Source of the DNA: Bacteroidaceae bacterium
Lineage (GTDB): Bacteria > Bacteroidota > Bacteroidia > Bacteroidales > Bacteroidaceae
Assembly: GCA_017940185.1 (NCBI GenBank)
Contig: JAGAZE010000027.1
Location: 31,821 to 95,820 of the forward strand
Direction: 5' to 3'
Length of the DNA stretch: 64,000 nucleotides
Shown: positions 1-9,275 of the stretch, piece after piece
How the letters are laid out: each line of letters starts with the position of its first letter
Numbering within the stretch: the first letter of the stretch is position 1
Notes under the pieces: model-generated
Databases searched by the model: none
What the model was told of the DNA's origin: nothing
What the model saw: only the letters and a program-made list of their open reading frames with translations
Translations under genes and position numbers: made by a program

Positions 1-1314
1 GTCGAGGTCCCATTCTTTGCTGTTGTCGGGGAAGATGAAGTATTGCTTCTTAGGGTTGTCGGTGGGTCCTTCCAGCTTGTTGGCGTTGAGTGCGCGTATG
101 GCGCGTGTGCCAAACTCGCTGGTGCGCCAGAAGCTTTCTATCAGGTTGGTAAACAGATAGGTCACACCCTCTCGCTGTTCATACAAGCTCTTCAGCTTGT
201 TGAAGTCGAGTTGGTCTTTAAACAGTCCCGTCTCGTTCATCCATTGCTGCAGCTTGGCTTCATATTCGGCCTTCTGTTGTATGATGCCTATGCTGTCGAT
301 GCACTTGTTCATGCCGATGGAGTTTTTCCAGTAGTTGCTGCTTTCGGCATATTTGGAGTCGTACTTGATGCGCACTGCCTCTGAAGCCTTCATGTGTCGC
401 GCCATCACTTCTTGCTTTACGCCGCGCACTTGCGCCCGGGGAGCGTTCTGCGCGTCGCGCATCTCCTTGATGCCGTACGACGAGAGATAGCGTTGTGTGC
501 TGCCAGGGTAGCCCACGGTCATGGCAAAGTCGCCGTCTTTGTATCCGTCGAGCGACACGGGCGCCCAGTTAGCAGGATGATAGGGCACGTTCTGCTCGCT
601 GTACTGTGCCGGTCCGTTGGTCTTCGGGTCGGCATAGATGCGGAACACCGAGAAGTCGCAAGTCTGACGGGGCCACATCCAGTTGTCGGTCTCACCGCCA
701 AACTTACCCATTGACTTCGGAATGGTGAACACCAGACGCAGGTCGGGGAAGCGCTGATACACAGTGGCGTAGTAGCTGTTGCCCTCGAAGAATGGATCTA
801 TCTCCACGCTGTAGGTCGGATCGATGGCTTTCACCGAGTCGGCAAGCACCTGTTGCAGCGAGTCGATGAGGTTTTCTTCTTCCTGTGCGTTCATATTGTC
901 GATGCCCAGGGCTTTTAGGCGGGGTGTGATGTCTTCCTGACTTATCATGAAGGCCACAAACATGTCGGGATTGGGCAGTTCTTCTTCGTAGGAGCGTGCG
1001 TAGAATCCGTTGAGCATGTAGTCGTGCTCCACTGTGGAGTGGCTGCGTATGGCTTCAAAGCCGCAGTGGTGGTTGGTAAACACGAGTCCGTTGGGCGACA
1101 CCACTACCCCCGAGCAATAGCCCGAGAAGTTCACTACGGTGTTTTTCAGCGCCAAGTCGCCTGAGTAGAGGTCTTTGTAGTCCATGCGGAAGCCTTCCGC
1201 CTTCATCTGTGCATACACGGCGGGAGGCAGATTGTACAATGTCCACATGCCTTCGTCGGCTTTTGCGCCGATGCAGGCTGCCAACATGCAGAGGGAGAGA
1301 AGTAGTTTTTTCAT
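1..1314 (-). CDS. S46 family dipeptidyl-peptidase (DPP7/DPP11 type), C-terminus outside window
   Basis: The N-terminal 438 codons of a secreted serine exopeptidase that removes dipeptides from peptide N-termini; the gene continues past base 1. The start MKKLLLSLCMLAACIGAKA is a clear signal peptide, followed by mature DEGMW. The chymotrypsin-fold motif around the catalytic histidine is visible (GVVVSPNGLVFTNHHCG, His about residue 83), as is the family motif GDFAMTVGYPGST near residue 190. The family is about 700-720 residues, so roughly 280 are missing, including the catalytic Ser and the residue that separates DPP7 (hydrophobic P1) from DPP11 (Asp/Glu P1); specificity cannot be called. Such enzymes act in the periplasm of asaccharolytic and proteolytic Bacteroidales to feed on peptides. 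It lies 16 nt downstream of the flippase gene on the same strand, so co-transcription is possible. Confidence 0.93.
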   Translation of the reverse strand, partial: MKKLLLSLCMLAACIGAKADEGMWTLYNLPPAVYAQMKAEGFRMDYKDLYSGDLALKNTVVNFSGYCSGVVVSPNGLVFTNHHCGFEAIRSHSTVEHDYMLNGFYARSYEEELPNPDMFVAFMISQEDITPRLKALGIDNMNAQEEENLIDSLQQVLADSVKAIDPTYSVEIDPFFEGNSYYATVYQRFPDLRLVFTIPKSMGKFGGETDNWMWPRQTCDFSVFRIYADPKTNGPAQYSEQNVPYHPANWAPVSLDGYKDGDFAMTVGYPGSTQRYLSSYGIKEMRDAQNAPRAQVRGVKQEVMARHMKASEAVRIKYDSKYAESSNYWKNSIGMNKCIDSIGIIQQKAEYEAKLQQWMNETGLFKDQLDFNKLKSLYEQREGVTYLFTNLIESFWRTSEFGTRAIRALNANKLEGPTDNPKKQYFIFPDNSKEWDLD

Positions 1315-1330
1315 AAGTTGCGTGTTATAG

Positions 1331-2779
1331 TTATTTGTGTCTGTGTATACGTTGAGCTATTTGTTGTGCGATAGCAGGATATTCCCTTCCCACTACGAGT
1401 GCGAGGAAGGCTGCTATCACTGCTGTGTTGACCAGCAGAGCCAGCCATGTGGCAAGATGCTTGTTGGCGGCAACGATGGCAACGAAGGCTGCGGCAGTCA
1501 ACAGCACGTAGAACGCGATGCTCTTCAGCGGATATCGGATGGGATAGTAGTGCTGTCCCACCACATACGACAACACCATGGCCACGCCATAGCCTGCCAC
1601 TCCTGCCCAGGCACAGGCCATATAGCCGTAGCGGGGCACGAAGATGACGTTGACTGCGATAAGCACTGCGCAACCGATGCCCGAGAACACGGCACCCCAA
1701 ATGGTGCGATCGGTCAACTTGTACCAGAACGACAGGTTGAAATAGACACCCATCATTATCTCGGCTGCCATCACGATGGGCACCACGCGCAGTCCGCTCC
1801 AGTAGTCGCTGCCGATAATGTGGCGCAGCACGTGCATGTAGCCCACCACGATGAGGAAGGCCAGCAGCGTGAACACCACAAAGGCTTTCATCGCTTTGGC
1901 ATACTGCTCTTTGCTGTCGGCATCCTTAGCCTTGCCAAACACGAACGGTTCGTAAGCATAACGGAATGCCTGTGTTATCATGGCCATAATCATGGCAATC
2001 TTCGATGCCGCGCCATATATGCCCAGTTGGCTGTGCGCATCGCCACCCTTGTATATATAGGGGAAGAGTATCTTGTCGGCTGTCTGGTTCAATATGCCGG
2101 CTATTCCGAGCACGAGTATGGGCCAGGCGTAGCGCAACATACGGCGTATGAGGGGTCGGTCGAAGTTGAGGCGCACACCTATCAGCTCCTTATAAAATAG
2201 GAAGGTGATGCCTGCCGTGCACCACAGGTTGATGTAGAAGGCATAACCTGGATCTTTGCCGTTGATCACCACGAAGTAGATGAGGTTGAGCGTGATGTTC
2301 AACACCACGAAGGCCATCTTCAACATGAAGAACTTTTTCGCCTTATGTTGGAAGCGCAGATAGGCAAATGGTATGCATTGCACGGCATCGATAGCCACCG
2401 TTGTGGCCATCACACCAATGTATTGCGGATGTTCGGCATATCCCATGGCACTCGCCAGGGGGTGAACAAAGAGCCACACCAGCATGACAAACAGCAGCGA
2501 GGTGGTGCTCACGAGTGTGAGGGTGGTGTTGTAGACATGCCGTGGGTCGTCATCGCCCTTGTTGGCGAAGCGGAAGAAGGCCGTCTCCATCCCATAGGTG
2601 AGTATCACGAGGAACAGGGCCACGTAGGCATACACGTTCGTGATGATGCCATAACCGCCACTGGCGGCCGACAACTTCACCGTATACAAAGGCACAAGCA
2701 GGTAGTTGAGAAACCTACCCACGATGCTGCTCATGCCATAGATGGCTGTTTCCTTGGCCAACAACTTCAGACTTGCCAT
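1331..2779 (-). CDS. Lipopolysaccharide/polysaccharide flippase (MOP superfamily, Wzx-like)
   Basis: A 482-residue polytopic inner-membrane protein with about 12-14 hydrophobic segments over its whole length, the usual size and layout of MOP-type flippases that move undecaprenyl-linked glycans across the inner membrane. The N-terminus MASLKLLAKETAIYGMSSIV is typical for Bacteroidetes members (amphipathic lead, then TM1). A start 16 codons upstream (2827) is rejected because the TAnnTTTG promoter element at 2813-2820 would then lie inside the coding region. No glycosyltransferases are adjacent, so the substrate is unknown; O-antigen, capsule and the anionic LPS used by T9SS cargo are all possible. 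The role as a flippase is inferred from family resemblance. Confidence 0.85.
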   Translation of the reverse strand: MASLKLLAKETAIYGMSSIVGRFLNYLLVPLYTVKLSAASGGYGIITNVYAYVALFLVILTYGMETAFFRFANKGDDDPRHVYNTTLTLVSTTSLLFVMLVWLFVHPLASAMGYAEHPQYIGVMATTVAIDAVQCIPFAYLRFQHKAKKFFMLKMAFVVLNITLNLIYFVVINGKDPGYAFYINLWCTAGITFLFYKELIGVRLNFDRPLIRRMLRYAWPILVLGIAGILNQTADKILFPYIYKGGDAHSQLGIYGAASKIAMIMAMITQAFRYAYEPFVFGKAKDADSKEQYAKAMKAFVVFTLLAFLIVVGYMHVLRHIIGSDYWSGLRVVPIVMAAEIMMGVYFNLSFWYKLTDRTIWGAVFSGIGCAVLIAVNVIFVPRYGYMACAWAGVAGYGVAMVLSYVVGQHYYPIRYPLKSIAFYVLLTAAAFVAIVAANKHLATWLALLVNTAVIAAFLALVVGREYPAIAQQIAQRIHRHK

Positions 2780-2812
2780 ATTGATTGACGTGGAAAAAGA
2801 TGTTTCAACTGC

Positions 2813-2820
2813 CAAAGGTA
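2813..2820 (-). promoter_or_regulatory. Bacteroidales -7 promoter element (TACCTTTG) for the flippase gene
   Basis: The minus strand reads TACCTTTG, matching the Bacteroidales -7 consensus TAnnTTTG, 33 nt before the chosen flippase start. No good TTTG is seen at -33. It separates the flippase from the WbqC gene upstream. Confidence 0.6.
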
Positions 2821-2857
2821 CAAACAAAATGCGACTGCATGCATTTCTACGGGCTAT

Positions 2858-3484
2858 TTATTTCGCTATGCCGAGCAACGTCAGTATGCTCCCCGTACCC
2901 TCATTGCATAGCAGGTCGAGTATGCTGAGATGCGGCATGAACCCTTTCCGGTGTGCAAACGCCTGATAGTAAGGCCCTACCATGGGGCAAGTGTCGGGCA
3001 GCGGCAGCTTCGGATGGATGGCGGTGCGCATGTCGGCATAGGCAGAGGGGGTGTGCTCATAGGTGGTCGTCTCGTGGATGACAGGGTGAATGTCGAGCAA
3101 CTGGCACATGCATTCAATGATGGCAAGGTTCATGTCCCACAGATGGGTCCACTGCCGTTCGAAGAAAGTGTGCAGGTCGTCGGCGTAGTAGACGAAGAAA
3201 GGGCTGTCGCCGTAGGCTGTCTGCAGTGCGTGCCAGTGCTGTCGGCGCCAGTTGCCGTGGTCGCTGAGGCGCACGTCCTTCACAGCTGTATGTCCCGAGG
3301 AGGCTCCTTCCACCGGAACAGAAAGCGACAACCTGCCACCTCCACTGGCAATGTGGCAACGGTTGCGGTAGGTTTGTTTGGGAAATGTCTCGCAAGCCTC
3401 CAACCATACCTCCCTATGCCGTGCCAGAAGGGCATACCATTCCACGGGGCCGAAGTAGGTGGTGGAAAGCAGTGGCGGTGTCAT
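2858..3484 (-). CDS. WbqC family protein
   Basis: A 208-residue protein of the WbqC-like family (typical length about 200-230). The diagnostic features are the N-terminal LLSTTYFGPVEWYALL, the segment FPKQTYRNRCHI near residues 34-45, and a conserved H-W segment around residue 83. The family is associated with polysaccharide biosynthesis loci, but no reaction has been firmly assigned. It follows lepB by 83 nt on the same strand, as in many Bacteroidetes where dapB, lepB and wbqC genes sit together. No independent promoter is obvious, so it probably belongs to the ychF-dapB-lepB transcript. Confidence 0.85.
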   Translation of the reverse strand: MTPPLLSTTYFGPVEWYALLARHREVWLEACETFPKQTYRNRCHIASGGGRLSLSVPVEGASSGHTAVKDVRLSDHGNWRRQHWHALQTAYGDSPFFVYYADDLHTFFERQWTHLWDMNLAIIECMCQLLDIHPVIHETTTYEHTPSAYADMRTAIHPKLPLPDTCPMVGPYYQAFAHRKGFMPHLSILDLLCNEGTGSILTLLGIAK

Positions 3485-3567
3485 GGTTCACAGAGACGGA
3501 GGCACAGGGATGGTCACGGAAACGGAAATGGGCAGCAATGTGGCTGAAAGAACGACGAAAAGATGGC

Positions 3568-5019
3568 TTACTTGATGTTGTCCACCCAGCGGAACATACG
3601 GTTCCAGCGTATCTTAGGTCCTACTGTCTCCGGATTGACGGATAGCCATATCATGATGGGCTTGCCCACGATGTGGTCTTCTGGTACGAAACCCCAGTAG
3701 CGTGAGTCGAGCGAGTTGTGGCGGTTGTCGCCCATCATCCAGTAGTAGTCCATCTTGAAGGTATACTTGTCTGTAACCTTGTCGTTGATGTATATCTTGC
3801 CGCCGCGCACCTCCAGTTTGTTCTTTTCGTAGATGCGTATAGGCCGTTCATACACGGCGATGTTCTTCATGTTGAGCTTCAGCGTCATGCCTTTCTTCGG
3901 AATGATGACGGGTCCGTAATTGTCGCGTGTCCAGTGGTGGTATCCGGTGATGGGATAGGGTTTGCTGTTGTCGTTGAATTCGGTGTCTTTCACCGGTCGC
4001 ACGCTCTGCACCAGGTCTTTGCGCTGGCGCAGCATGTTGTAGGCGCGGTTGGTCAGAGGTATGTAACCGTACTGGTTCAGCGAGTTGTAGTCTTCCAGCG
4101 TGATGTCCATGCTCACCATGTCGTCGTCGGAGATGACTGCTCCGGGCTGCAACTTCACCCAATAGGTATACTGCACATTGTCGGGTTCCTTGTTCATCTT
4201 GCCGTCGAGGTATACGCGTTGGTTGCGTATCTCCAGTTTTTGGCCCGGCAGTCCCACGCAGCGTTTCACATAGTTTTCCCGTCGGTCCACAGGGCGCCAC
4301 AGCAGTTTGCCAAACTCGGCTTCGTTCTGCTTTATCATGGCGCTTCCGTTGGCGAGCATGCTGTGGTAGTAGTCCCATTGCTGCTGCTGCGACATGCCAC
4401 CGACGATGCTGTCGGGCTTGCCGTTGTTTTGAGTGGCATAGGCATAGCACGTCTGGTAGAAGTCCTGCGCCTGATATTGCTCTGCTTTCATCACCGTGTC
4501 GCCCGACGGTACGTTGAACACCACAATGTCGTTGAGCTCTACTTGTCCCAGACCTTTCACACGGCGGTAGTCCCACTGGGGCCAGCTGATGTACGATTTG
4601 CTGTTCACTATGGGCAGGGTGTGTTGCGTCAGAGGCATGGTGAGTGGCGTCATGGGTATGCGCGGGCCGTAGCTCAACTTTGAAACAAAGAGGTAGTCGC
4701 CCCGAAGCAGCGACTTCTCGAGCGAGGAGGAGGGGATGACGTAGTTCTGGAAGAAGAAGATGTTGATGAAGTACACAGCTACGAGTGCAAACACCAGTGC
4801 GTCGACCCAGCTCATCAGCACGCGGACGGGCTTCTCGCGGTCTTTCCACCACTGCCAACGTATCTTTTTGCTTATGTAGGCATCGTAGATGAAGGGCACT
4901 ACGATGAGTCCCAACCAGCTCTTCACCCACAAGAGGAAGAGCAGGTAGAGGGTGAGCACTATGGCAAACTTTATCCATTGCCGCTTCATGTTGAGCTTGG
5001 CTTTTTCTTTGTCTATCAT
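3568..5019 (-). CDS. lepB: Signal peptidase I (Bacteroidetes type with large insertion)
   Basis: Inner-membrane serine protease that removes signal peptides from exported pre-proteins. There are two N-terminal hydrophobic segments (about 15-45 and 72-92). The catalytic Ser is in IPSSSLEKSL (Ser99, where most enzymes have S-M), and the catalytic Lys is in YVKRCVGLPGQ (Lys252). The C-terminal family motif GDNRHNSLDSRYWGFVP is present. At 483 residues it is much longer than E. coli LepB (324) because about 110 extra residues lie between the Ser and Lys boxes, as is usual in Bacteroidetes. An internal start at Met11 is also possible. It lies 22 nt downstream of dapB. Confidence 0.95.
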   Translation of the reverse strand: MIDKEKAKLNMKRQWIKFAIVLTLYLLFLLWVKSWLGLIVVPFIYDAYISKKIRWQWWKDREKPVRVLMSWVDALVFALVAVYFINIFFFQNYVIPSSSLEKSLLRGDYLFVSKLSYGPRIPMTPLTMPLTQHTLPIVNSKSYISWPQWDYRRVKGLGQVELNDIVVFNVPSGDTVMKAEQYQAQDFYQTCYAYATQNNGKPDSIVGGMSQQQQWDYYHSMLANGSAMIKQNEAEFGKLLWRPVDRRENYVKRCVGLPGQKLEIRNQRVYLDGKMNKEPDNVQYTYWVKLQPGAVISDDDMVSMDITLEDYNSLNQYGYIPLTNRAYNMLRQRKDLVQSVRPVKDTEFNDNSKPYPITGYHHWTRDNYGPVIIPKKGMTLKLNMKNIAVYERPIRIYEKNKLEVRGGKIYINDKVTDKYTFKMDYYWMMGDNRHNSLDSRYWGFVPEDHIVGKPIMIWLSVNPETVGPKIRWNRMFRWVDNIK

Positions 5020-5041
5020 GATGTTGGTGTTTTCTGATGGT

Positions 5042-5770
5042 TTACTGTTGGCTTACCACATCATCGATGGTGAGCCATCCTTGGTGTGTGTGTGCGTATT
5101 CAGCTGCGATGACGGCACCCAGTGCCAGTCCCTTTCGTGAGTGTGCGGTGTGGGTAATAGTTATGCTGTCGATGTCGCTGTCGTAGTGTATGGAGTGCGT
5201 CCCTGGTGTTTCGCTGCGTCGTATGGATGAGATGGGCAGCACCTCGGGGCTGTCTGCCGATGCATTGCCTGTCAGTTGCCATCGTGTCTTGCGCTCCACG
5301 GCGTCGATGATGTGCTCTGCCAGGGTGATGGCTGTGCCGCTCGGGGCATCGGCTTTGTGTATGTGGTGTGTCTCGTCAAGGCTGATGTCGTACTGCGTCA
5401 TGCCGTTCATCAGGCGGGCCAGGTGTCGGCTCACATTGTCGAAGAGTGCCATGCCGATGCTGAAGTTGCTTGCCCACAGCAGTGTCTGCCCCTTGGCGCA
5501 CTGCTGCCGCAGCTCTTCTTCGTGCTCGTGTATCCATCCGGTGGTGCCACACACCACCTTTTTGCCCGCTGCGAAGCAGCGCTCCACATTGTCGTAGGCC
5601 GAAGTGGGATGGGTAAACTCTATCACGACGTCGGCTTGTCGGAAGCCTTTGCTGTCGAAGTCGGCAAGGTTGTCCACGTCAATGGTGGCACACACCGTAT
5701 GACCGCGCTCTAAGGCAATCTGTTCTATCATGTGGCCCATGCGGCCGTAGCCTATAATAGCAATGTTCAT
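5042..5770 (-). CDS. dapB: 4-hydroxy-tetrahydrodipicolinate reductase
   Basis: The NAD(P)H-dependent second committed step of the lysine/meso-diaminopimelate pathway, supplying peptidoglycan precursors. It has an N-terminal Rossmann motif IGYGRMG (residues 6-12) and the DapB signature ETHHIHKADAPSGTA (about 133-147), containing the catalytic His pair and the Lys and GTA residues that bind substrate. At 242 residues it matches the short Bacteroidetes form. It is transcribed with ychF upstream (66-nt gap) and lepB downstream (22-nt gap). In many flavobacteria the dapB-lepB-wbqC block follows parA-parB; here ychF takes that place. Confidence 0.96.
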   Translation of the reverse strand: MNIAIIGYGRMGHMIEQIALERGHTVCATIDVDNLADFDSKGFRQADVVIEFTHPTSAYDNVERCFAAGKKVVCGTTGWIHEHEEELRQQCAKGQTLLWASNFSIGMALFDNVSRHLARLMNGMTQYDISLDETHHIHKADAPSGTAITLAEHIIDAVERKTRWQLTGNASADSPEVLPISSIRRSETPGTHSIHYDSDIDSITITHTAHSRKGLALGAVIAAEYAHTHQGWLTIDDVVSQQ

Positions 5771-5836
5771 AAGTCTTGGATATTGCGTAAACGTGTATTT
5801 TCCTCACTCCTCTTTTTTCTCGCTCTCCTCTTCCCT

Positions 5837-6937
5837 TTATACATTAAACCGGAAGTGCATGATGTCGCCGTCCTGCACCACGTAGTCCTTGCCTTCTACG
5901 CTGAGCTTTCCCGCTTCTTTCACGGCGGCTTCCGAGCCGTATTGCAGGTAGTCGGCATACTTGATGACCTCGGCGCGGATGAAGCCTTTCTCAAAGTCGC
6001 TGTGTATCACTCCTGCGCACTGTGGCGCTTTCCATCCTTTGTGGAAGGTCCATGCCTTCACTTCCATCTCGCCGGCGGTAATGAAGGTCTGAAGGTTGAG
6101 CAGCGAGTAGGCTTTTTTTATCAGTCGGTCGACGCCGCTCTCGCTCAGTCCGAGTTCTTCGAGGAACATCTGCTTGTCGTCGTAGCTGTCCAGTTCGGCA
6201 ATGTCTTCCTCCGTCTTGGCGGCTATGAGCATCATCTCGGCTCCTTCCATGGCTGCCAGCTGCGCTATCGTTCGCGAATAGTCGTTGCCTTCCTTGGCAG
6301 CGCTCTCGTCGACGTTGCACACATAGAGCACGGGTTTTGCCGTGAGCAGGAAGAGGTTGTGAGCGGCATCTTGCTCCTCACGGCTGTCGAAAGTCACCGT
6401 GCGGGCGTTCTTGCCCTGCTCCAAGGCTGCCTTGTAGGCGGTGAGCACTGTCAGCTCGGTTTTGGCATCTTTGTTTCCGGCGGTTGCCGTCTTCTGCGTC
6501 TTCGCCATGCGGCTCTCGATGGTCTCCAGGTCCTTCAGCTGCAGCTCGGTGTCTATTATCTCTTTGTCGCGCACAGGGTCTACCGACCCGTCTACATGCA
6601 CCACGTTGTCGTCGTCGAAGCAGCGCAACACGTGGATGATAGCATCTGTCTCGCGTATGTTGCCGAGGAACTTATTGCCCAGTCCTTCGCCTTTCGAAGC
6701 TCCTTTCACCAGTCCGGCAATGTCCACAATCTCGCATGTCGCAGGTACTATCCTGCCTGGATGCACCAGTTCGGCAAGTTTGCCGAGGCGTTCGTCGGGA
6801 ACGGTTATCATACCCACGTTGGGTTCTATCGTACAGAAGGGGAAGTTGGCTGCCTGCGCCTTGGCGCTTGTCAGACAGTTGAACAGGGTTGACTTGCCCA
6901 CGTTGGGCAGTCCCACAATGCCGCATTTCAGTGCCAT
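5837..6937 (-). CDS. ychF: Redox-regulated ribosome-associated ATPase YchF (Obg family)
   Basis: A universally conserved P-loop NTPase that prefers ATP, binds ribosomes and is linked to the oxidative stress response. The N-terminus MALKCGIVGLPNVGKSTLFN contains the Walker A loop (GLPNVGKS). The DxxG motif is DIAGLVKGAS, and the G4 position reads NVDE rather than NKxD, the change that explains ATP preference in this family. The C-terminal TGS domain ends in MHFRFNV. Its 366 residues match the family length. It is the first gene of the minus-strand run, with a TAnnTTTG element 107 nt upstream. Confidence 0.97.
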   Translation of the reverse strand: MALKCGIVGLPNVGKSTLFNCLTSAKAQAANFPFCTIEPNVGMITVPDERLGKLAELVHPGRIVPATCEIVDIAGLVKGASKGEGLGNKFLGNIRETDAIIHVLRCFDDDNVVHVDGSVDPVRDKEIIDTELQLKDLETIESRMAKTQKTATAGNKDAKTELTVLTAYKAALEQGKNARTVTFDSREEQDAAHNLFLLTAKPVLYVCNVDESAAKEGNDYSRTIAQLAAMEGAEMMLIAAKTEEDIAELDSYDDKQMFLEELGLSESGVDRLIKKAYSLLNLQTFITAGEMEVKAWTFHKGWKAPQCAGVIHSDFEKGFIRAEVIKYADYLQYGSEAAVKEAGKLSVEGKDYVVQDGDIMHFRFNV

Positions 6938-7044
6938 ATATAATTAGGGTGTGTTCTAAAAGATATCACGTTCGATAAGATGTTTCAGCCTATTTCTGAG
7001 AGACCACAACGGCATGCTGCCGATGTCGCCCTCATTGTGTCCTG

Positions 7045-7052
7045 CAAAGGTA
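7045..7052 (-). promoter_or_regulatory. -7 promoter element (TACCTTTG) for ychF
   Basis: The minus strand reads TACCTTTG, matching TAnnTTTG, in the divergent gap between ychF and the lipoprotein gene. The predicted leader is about 100 nt. Confidence 0.55.
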
Positions 7053-7106
7053 AGCCAATAATACAAATATTGAGAACATTGTAGATTAAAATAACATTTC
7101 TTTACC

Positions 7107-7114
7107 TATCTTTG
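7107..7114 (+). promoter_or_regulatory. -7 promoter element (TATCTTTG) for the lipoprotein gene
   Basis: TATCTTTG matches TAnnTTTG, lies in AT-rich DNA and is 51 nt before the lipoprotein start. It forms a divergent pair with the ychF promoter. Confidence 0.55.
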
Positions 7115-7165
7115 CAACGACAATTCTATTAAACAATCCTAACAATCACAATCACAATCGCAATC

Positions 7166-7666
7166 ATGAAAAAACATTTCATTTCACTATTGAGTCTCGT
7201 GGCTCTGATGTTCACTGCCGTTTCGTTTACGGCTTGTGGCGACGACAACAAGGAAGAAATCTTTGACCAAGAGCTGCTTGCCGGTTATTGGGACCTGCGC
7301 CATTTTGCTATCTCATACAAAGGCCAAACCTACAGCGATGATGTAGAACCTGGAATGGAAATGTTCGCTCGTCTCTACTTCTCCAACGATGGCCAGATGG
7401 TCTCCTATAGCTACGATACAGAGACAGAGGAATTGCAACAGGAGACGACAGGTTCATGGCAACTCAGTGGCAGCAAGCTCCGCATAACGGAGGTAGATGT
7501 TGACGGCGAGACGGAGAGCAATACGTTTACCATCAGACAGCTCGACGACACCACACTGCGAATAAAGCTTAAAAACGCAGACTTCTACGAAGACGACGAT
7601 ATCGTGGGAAAAGCTGATTTAGAGCTCACATTCTCACGTGCGTTCCCTTCTGATGAGCCCCGCTGA
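7166..7666 (+). CDS. Small lipoprotein, lipocalin-like
   Basis: A 166-residue lipoprotein with a hydrophobic leader and the lipobox FTAC (lipidated Cys24), followed by an acidic GDDNKEE stretch of the kind that directs Bacteroidetes lipoproteins to the surface. The remainder is predicted beta-rich, with the pattern LLAGYWDLRHF...SWQLSGSKLRIT that resembles the lipocalin-like repeats common in Bacteroidales. No catalytic residues are evident and the ligand is unknown. The THUMP-like methyltransferase gene begins 20 nt downstream. The lipoprotein assignment is firm; the lipocalin-like fold is inference from strand patterning. Confidence 0.8.
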   Translation: MKKHFISLLSLVALMFTAVSFTACGDDNKEEIFDQELLAGYWDLRHFAISYKGQTYSDDVEPGMEMFARLYFSNDGQMVSYSYDTETEELQQETTGSWQLSGSKLRITEVDVDGETESNTFTIRQLDDTTLRIKLKNADFYEDDDIVGKADLELTFSRAFPSDEPR

Positions 7667-7686
7667 ATGCCATCGCATTCTGCTTT

Positions 7687-9096
7687 GTGCCGATGCCAGA
7701 TGCCATGATGCCCCACAACGACATCCTCCGTGCCATCGCCAATGATGCCAACGCCCGCTTCATCGAGCAACATGCCGCCGATGATGTGGGCGCTTTGGCA
7801 CTGCAACAGGCACAACGTAAGGATATTGACCTCGCCTTTTGTCTCACGCAGATAGCCGGTCGGCAGCAGGCACGCAACAAACTGCCTACATGGGCGGCGC
7901 AGATGCAACTCCTCTTCCCGCCGCGACTCAATATGGAGCAGTGTTCCAGCGAGACAACGGCACGCTATAAGGCGCAGCTGTTTACGAACTTGGCACACAC
8001 CGCACTCAACAATACGACTCATCTTCAACTCGTTGATGCTACAGGAGGATTCGGTGTCGACTTCGTCAACATTGCCACTGCCCTGCAAGCCGACAACAGT
8101 CTGCCCACCATGACGGCGCATTATGCCGACACCGACGACACCCTCTGTGCCTTGGCACGCCACAACTTCCCTCTGCTCGGCGTCGACAACGCCGTCATCC
8201 ACCATGACGATGGCATGGAAGTGCTGCGACAGGTGAGCCGGGAGGCACTGCAGCAGGGACACAGCGTGATGCTCATGATAGACCCGTCACGACGCGACGA
8301 CCACGGACAACGCACTTACGACATCGCACAATGCACTCCCGATGTGGAGCAACTGCACGACGAATTGTGCGCACTCGCACCATGCAGCATCATAAAACTG
8401 TCGCCAATGGTCGACTGGCACGACGCCGTAAACAGACTACCCGCAACCAAGCAGGTGCACATCATAAGCACAAAAAACGAGTGCAAAGAGCTCCTCGTAG
8501 TACTCCTACCCCACTCACAGCAACCGCTCACGATACATACCATCAACGACGACCAACATTTTGTTTATACTCCCGACGAAAAGCAACTCCCAACGCCTTC
8601 CGCCCCAATACCCCTCATAGCGTCATTGGAGGCTTTAGCACAAGCATGCCACACGCAAAAGGTATTCCTCTACGAGCCTAATGCCTCGGTCATGAAGGCG
8701 GGATGCTACGACGAAGTGGCTCAACATTACGGCATTACTCCACTCGCCACCATGAGCCACCTTTTTGTTGCCGACCATGATATTCCCCATTTCGTCGGCA
8801 GACGATTTGTCATCGACAACGTACTGCCTACCAACCGAAAGACTTTGCGACGAGCCTTACAGGGTATACAGCAGGCCAACGTTTTCGATAAGCCAAATGA
8901 GCAGAATGAAGCTTGCTTCAATTCTGCCATGGCGAGAAAACGAAGGCAGCAAGCCAATGTGGCGGTGAGACACTTCCCCATGACGGCCAACGAGCTGCAA
9001 CAGCGGATGGGGGTCAACGACGGAGGCGACATCTACATCTTCGGAACGACATTGGCTAACAACGACCACATCGTCATCGTGGCACGAAAGGCGTAG
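7687..9096 (+). CDS. THUMP-like domain SAM-dependent methyltransferase (PG_1098 type)
   Basis: A 469-residue class I methyltransferase. SAM motif I is LVDATGGFGVDF (residues about 115-126), followed by the acidic Asp at YADTD and the catalytic-region motif MIDPSRRD (about 197-204), which resembles the DPPR/DPPY boxes of nucleic-acid methylases. An N-terminal region of about 100 residues and a C-terminal THUMP-like domain flank it, as in the Bacteroidetes family named after P. gingivalis PG_1098. The likely substrate is RNA, but none is established. The start could be Met1, Met7 or Met8. It follows the lipoprotein gene by 20 nt and converges on coaD. Confidence 0.85.
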   Translation: MPMPDAMMPHNDILRAIANDANARFIEQHAADDVGALALQQAQRKDIDLAFCLTQIAGRQQARNKLPTWAAQMQLLFPPRLNMEQCSSETTARYKAQLFTNLAHTALNNTTHLQLVDATGGFGVDFVNIATALQADNSLPTMTAHYADTDDTLCALARHNFPLLGVDNAVIHHDDGMEVLRQVSREALQQGHSVMLMIDPSRRDDHGQRTYDIAQCTPDVEQLHDELCALAPCSIIKLSPMVDWHDAVNRLPATKQVHIISTKNECKELLVVLLPHSQQPLTIHTINDDQHFVYTPDEKQLPTPSAPIPLIASLEALAQACHTQKVFLYEPNASVMKAGCYDEVAQHYGITPLATMSHLFVADHDIPHFVGRRFVIDNVLPTNRKTLRRALQGIQQANVFDKPNEQNEACFNSAMARKRRQQANVAVRHFPMTANELQQRMGVNDGGDIYIFGTTLANNDHIVIVARKA

Positions 9097-9100
9097 CGGT

Positions 9101-9210
9101 CCGCGCCAGCCTTATCCGTGTAAATCCGTGCTATCCGTGTTCAGTTTTTCCCGCTATGCGCCAGCCTATTCGTGTTATTCGTGAAATTCGTGTTCTTCTT
9201 CTCCGTCCGC
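9101..9210. repeat. CCGTG/TTCGTG phased intergenic repeat cluster, left of coaD
   Basis: This contains one unit of type A (TTATCCGTGTAAATCCGTG followed by CTATCCGTGTTC) and one unit of type B (ATTCGTG repeated three times, 9 bases apart). In unit A, ATCCGTG starts at 9114, 9124 and 9133; in unit B, ATTCGTG starts at 9168, 9177 and 9186. Each unit is preceded by GCGCCAGCC, and the linkers are AGTTTTTCCCGCTAT and TTCTTCTCCGTCC. The same units recur on the other side of coaD. Confidence 0.85.
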
Positions 9211-9275
9211 AACAACCACCGCAATGCCGACACGGACATAGACATACTATAAATAAGGTACCCTAACAATATAAA

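Noticed and set aside
1337-2200. Long plus-strand frame opposite the flippase gene
   Set aside because: It is His/Gln-rich, lacks any motif and mirrors the codon pattern of the flippase; the same applies to the many long antisense frames over lepB, ychF, leuS, argS and the NfnAB-like gene.
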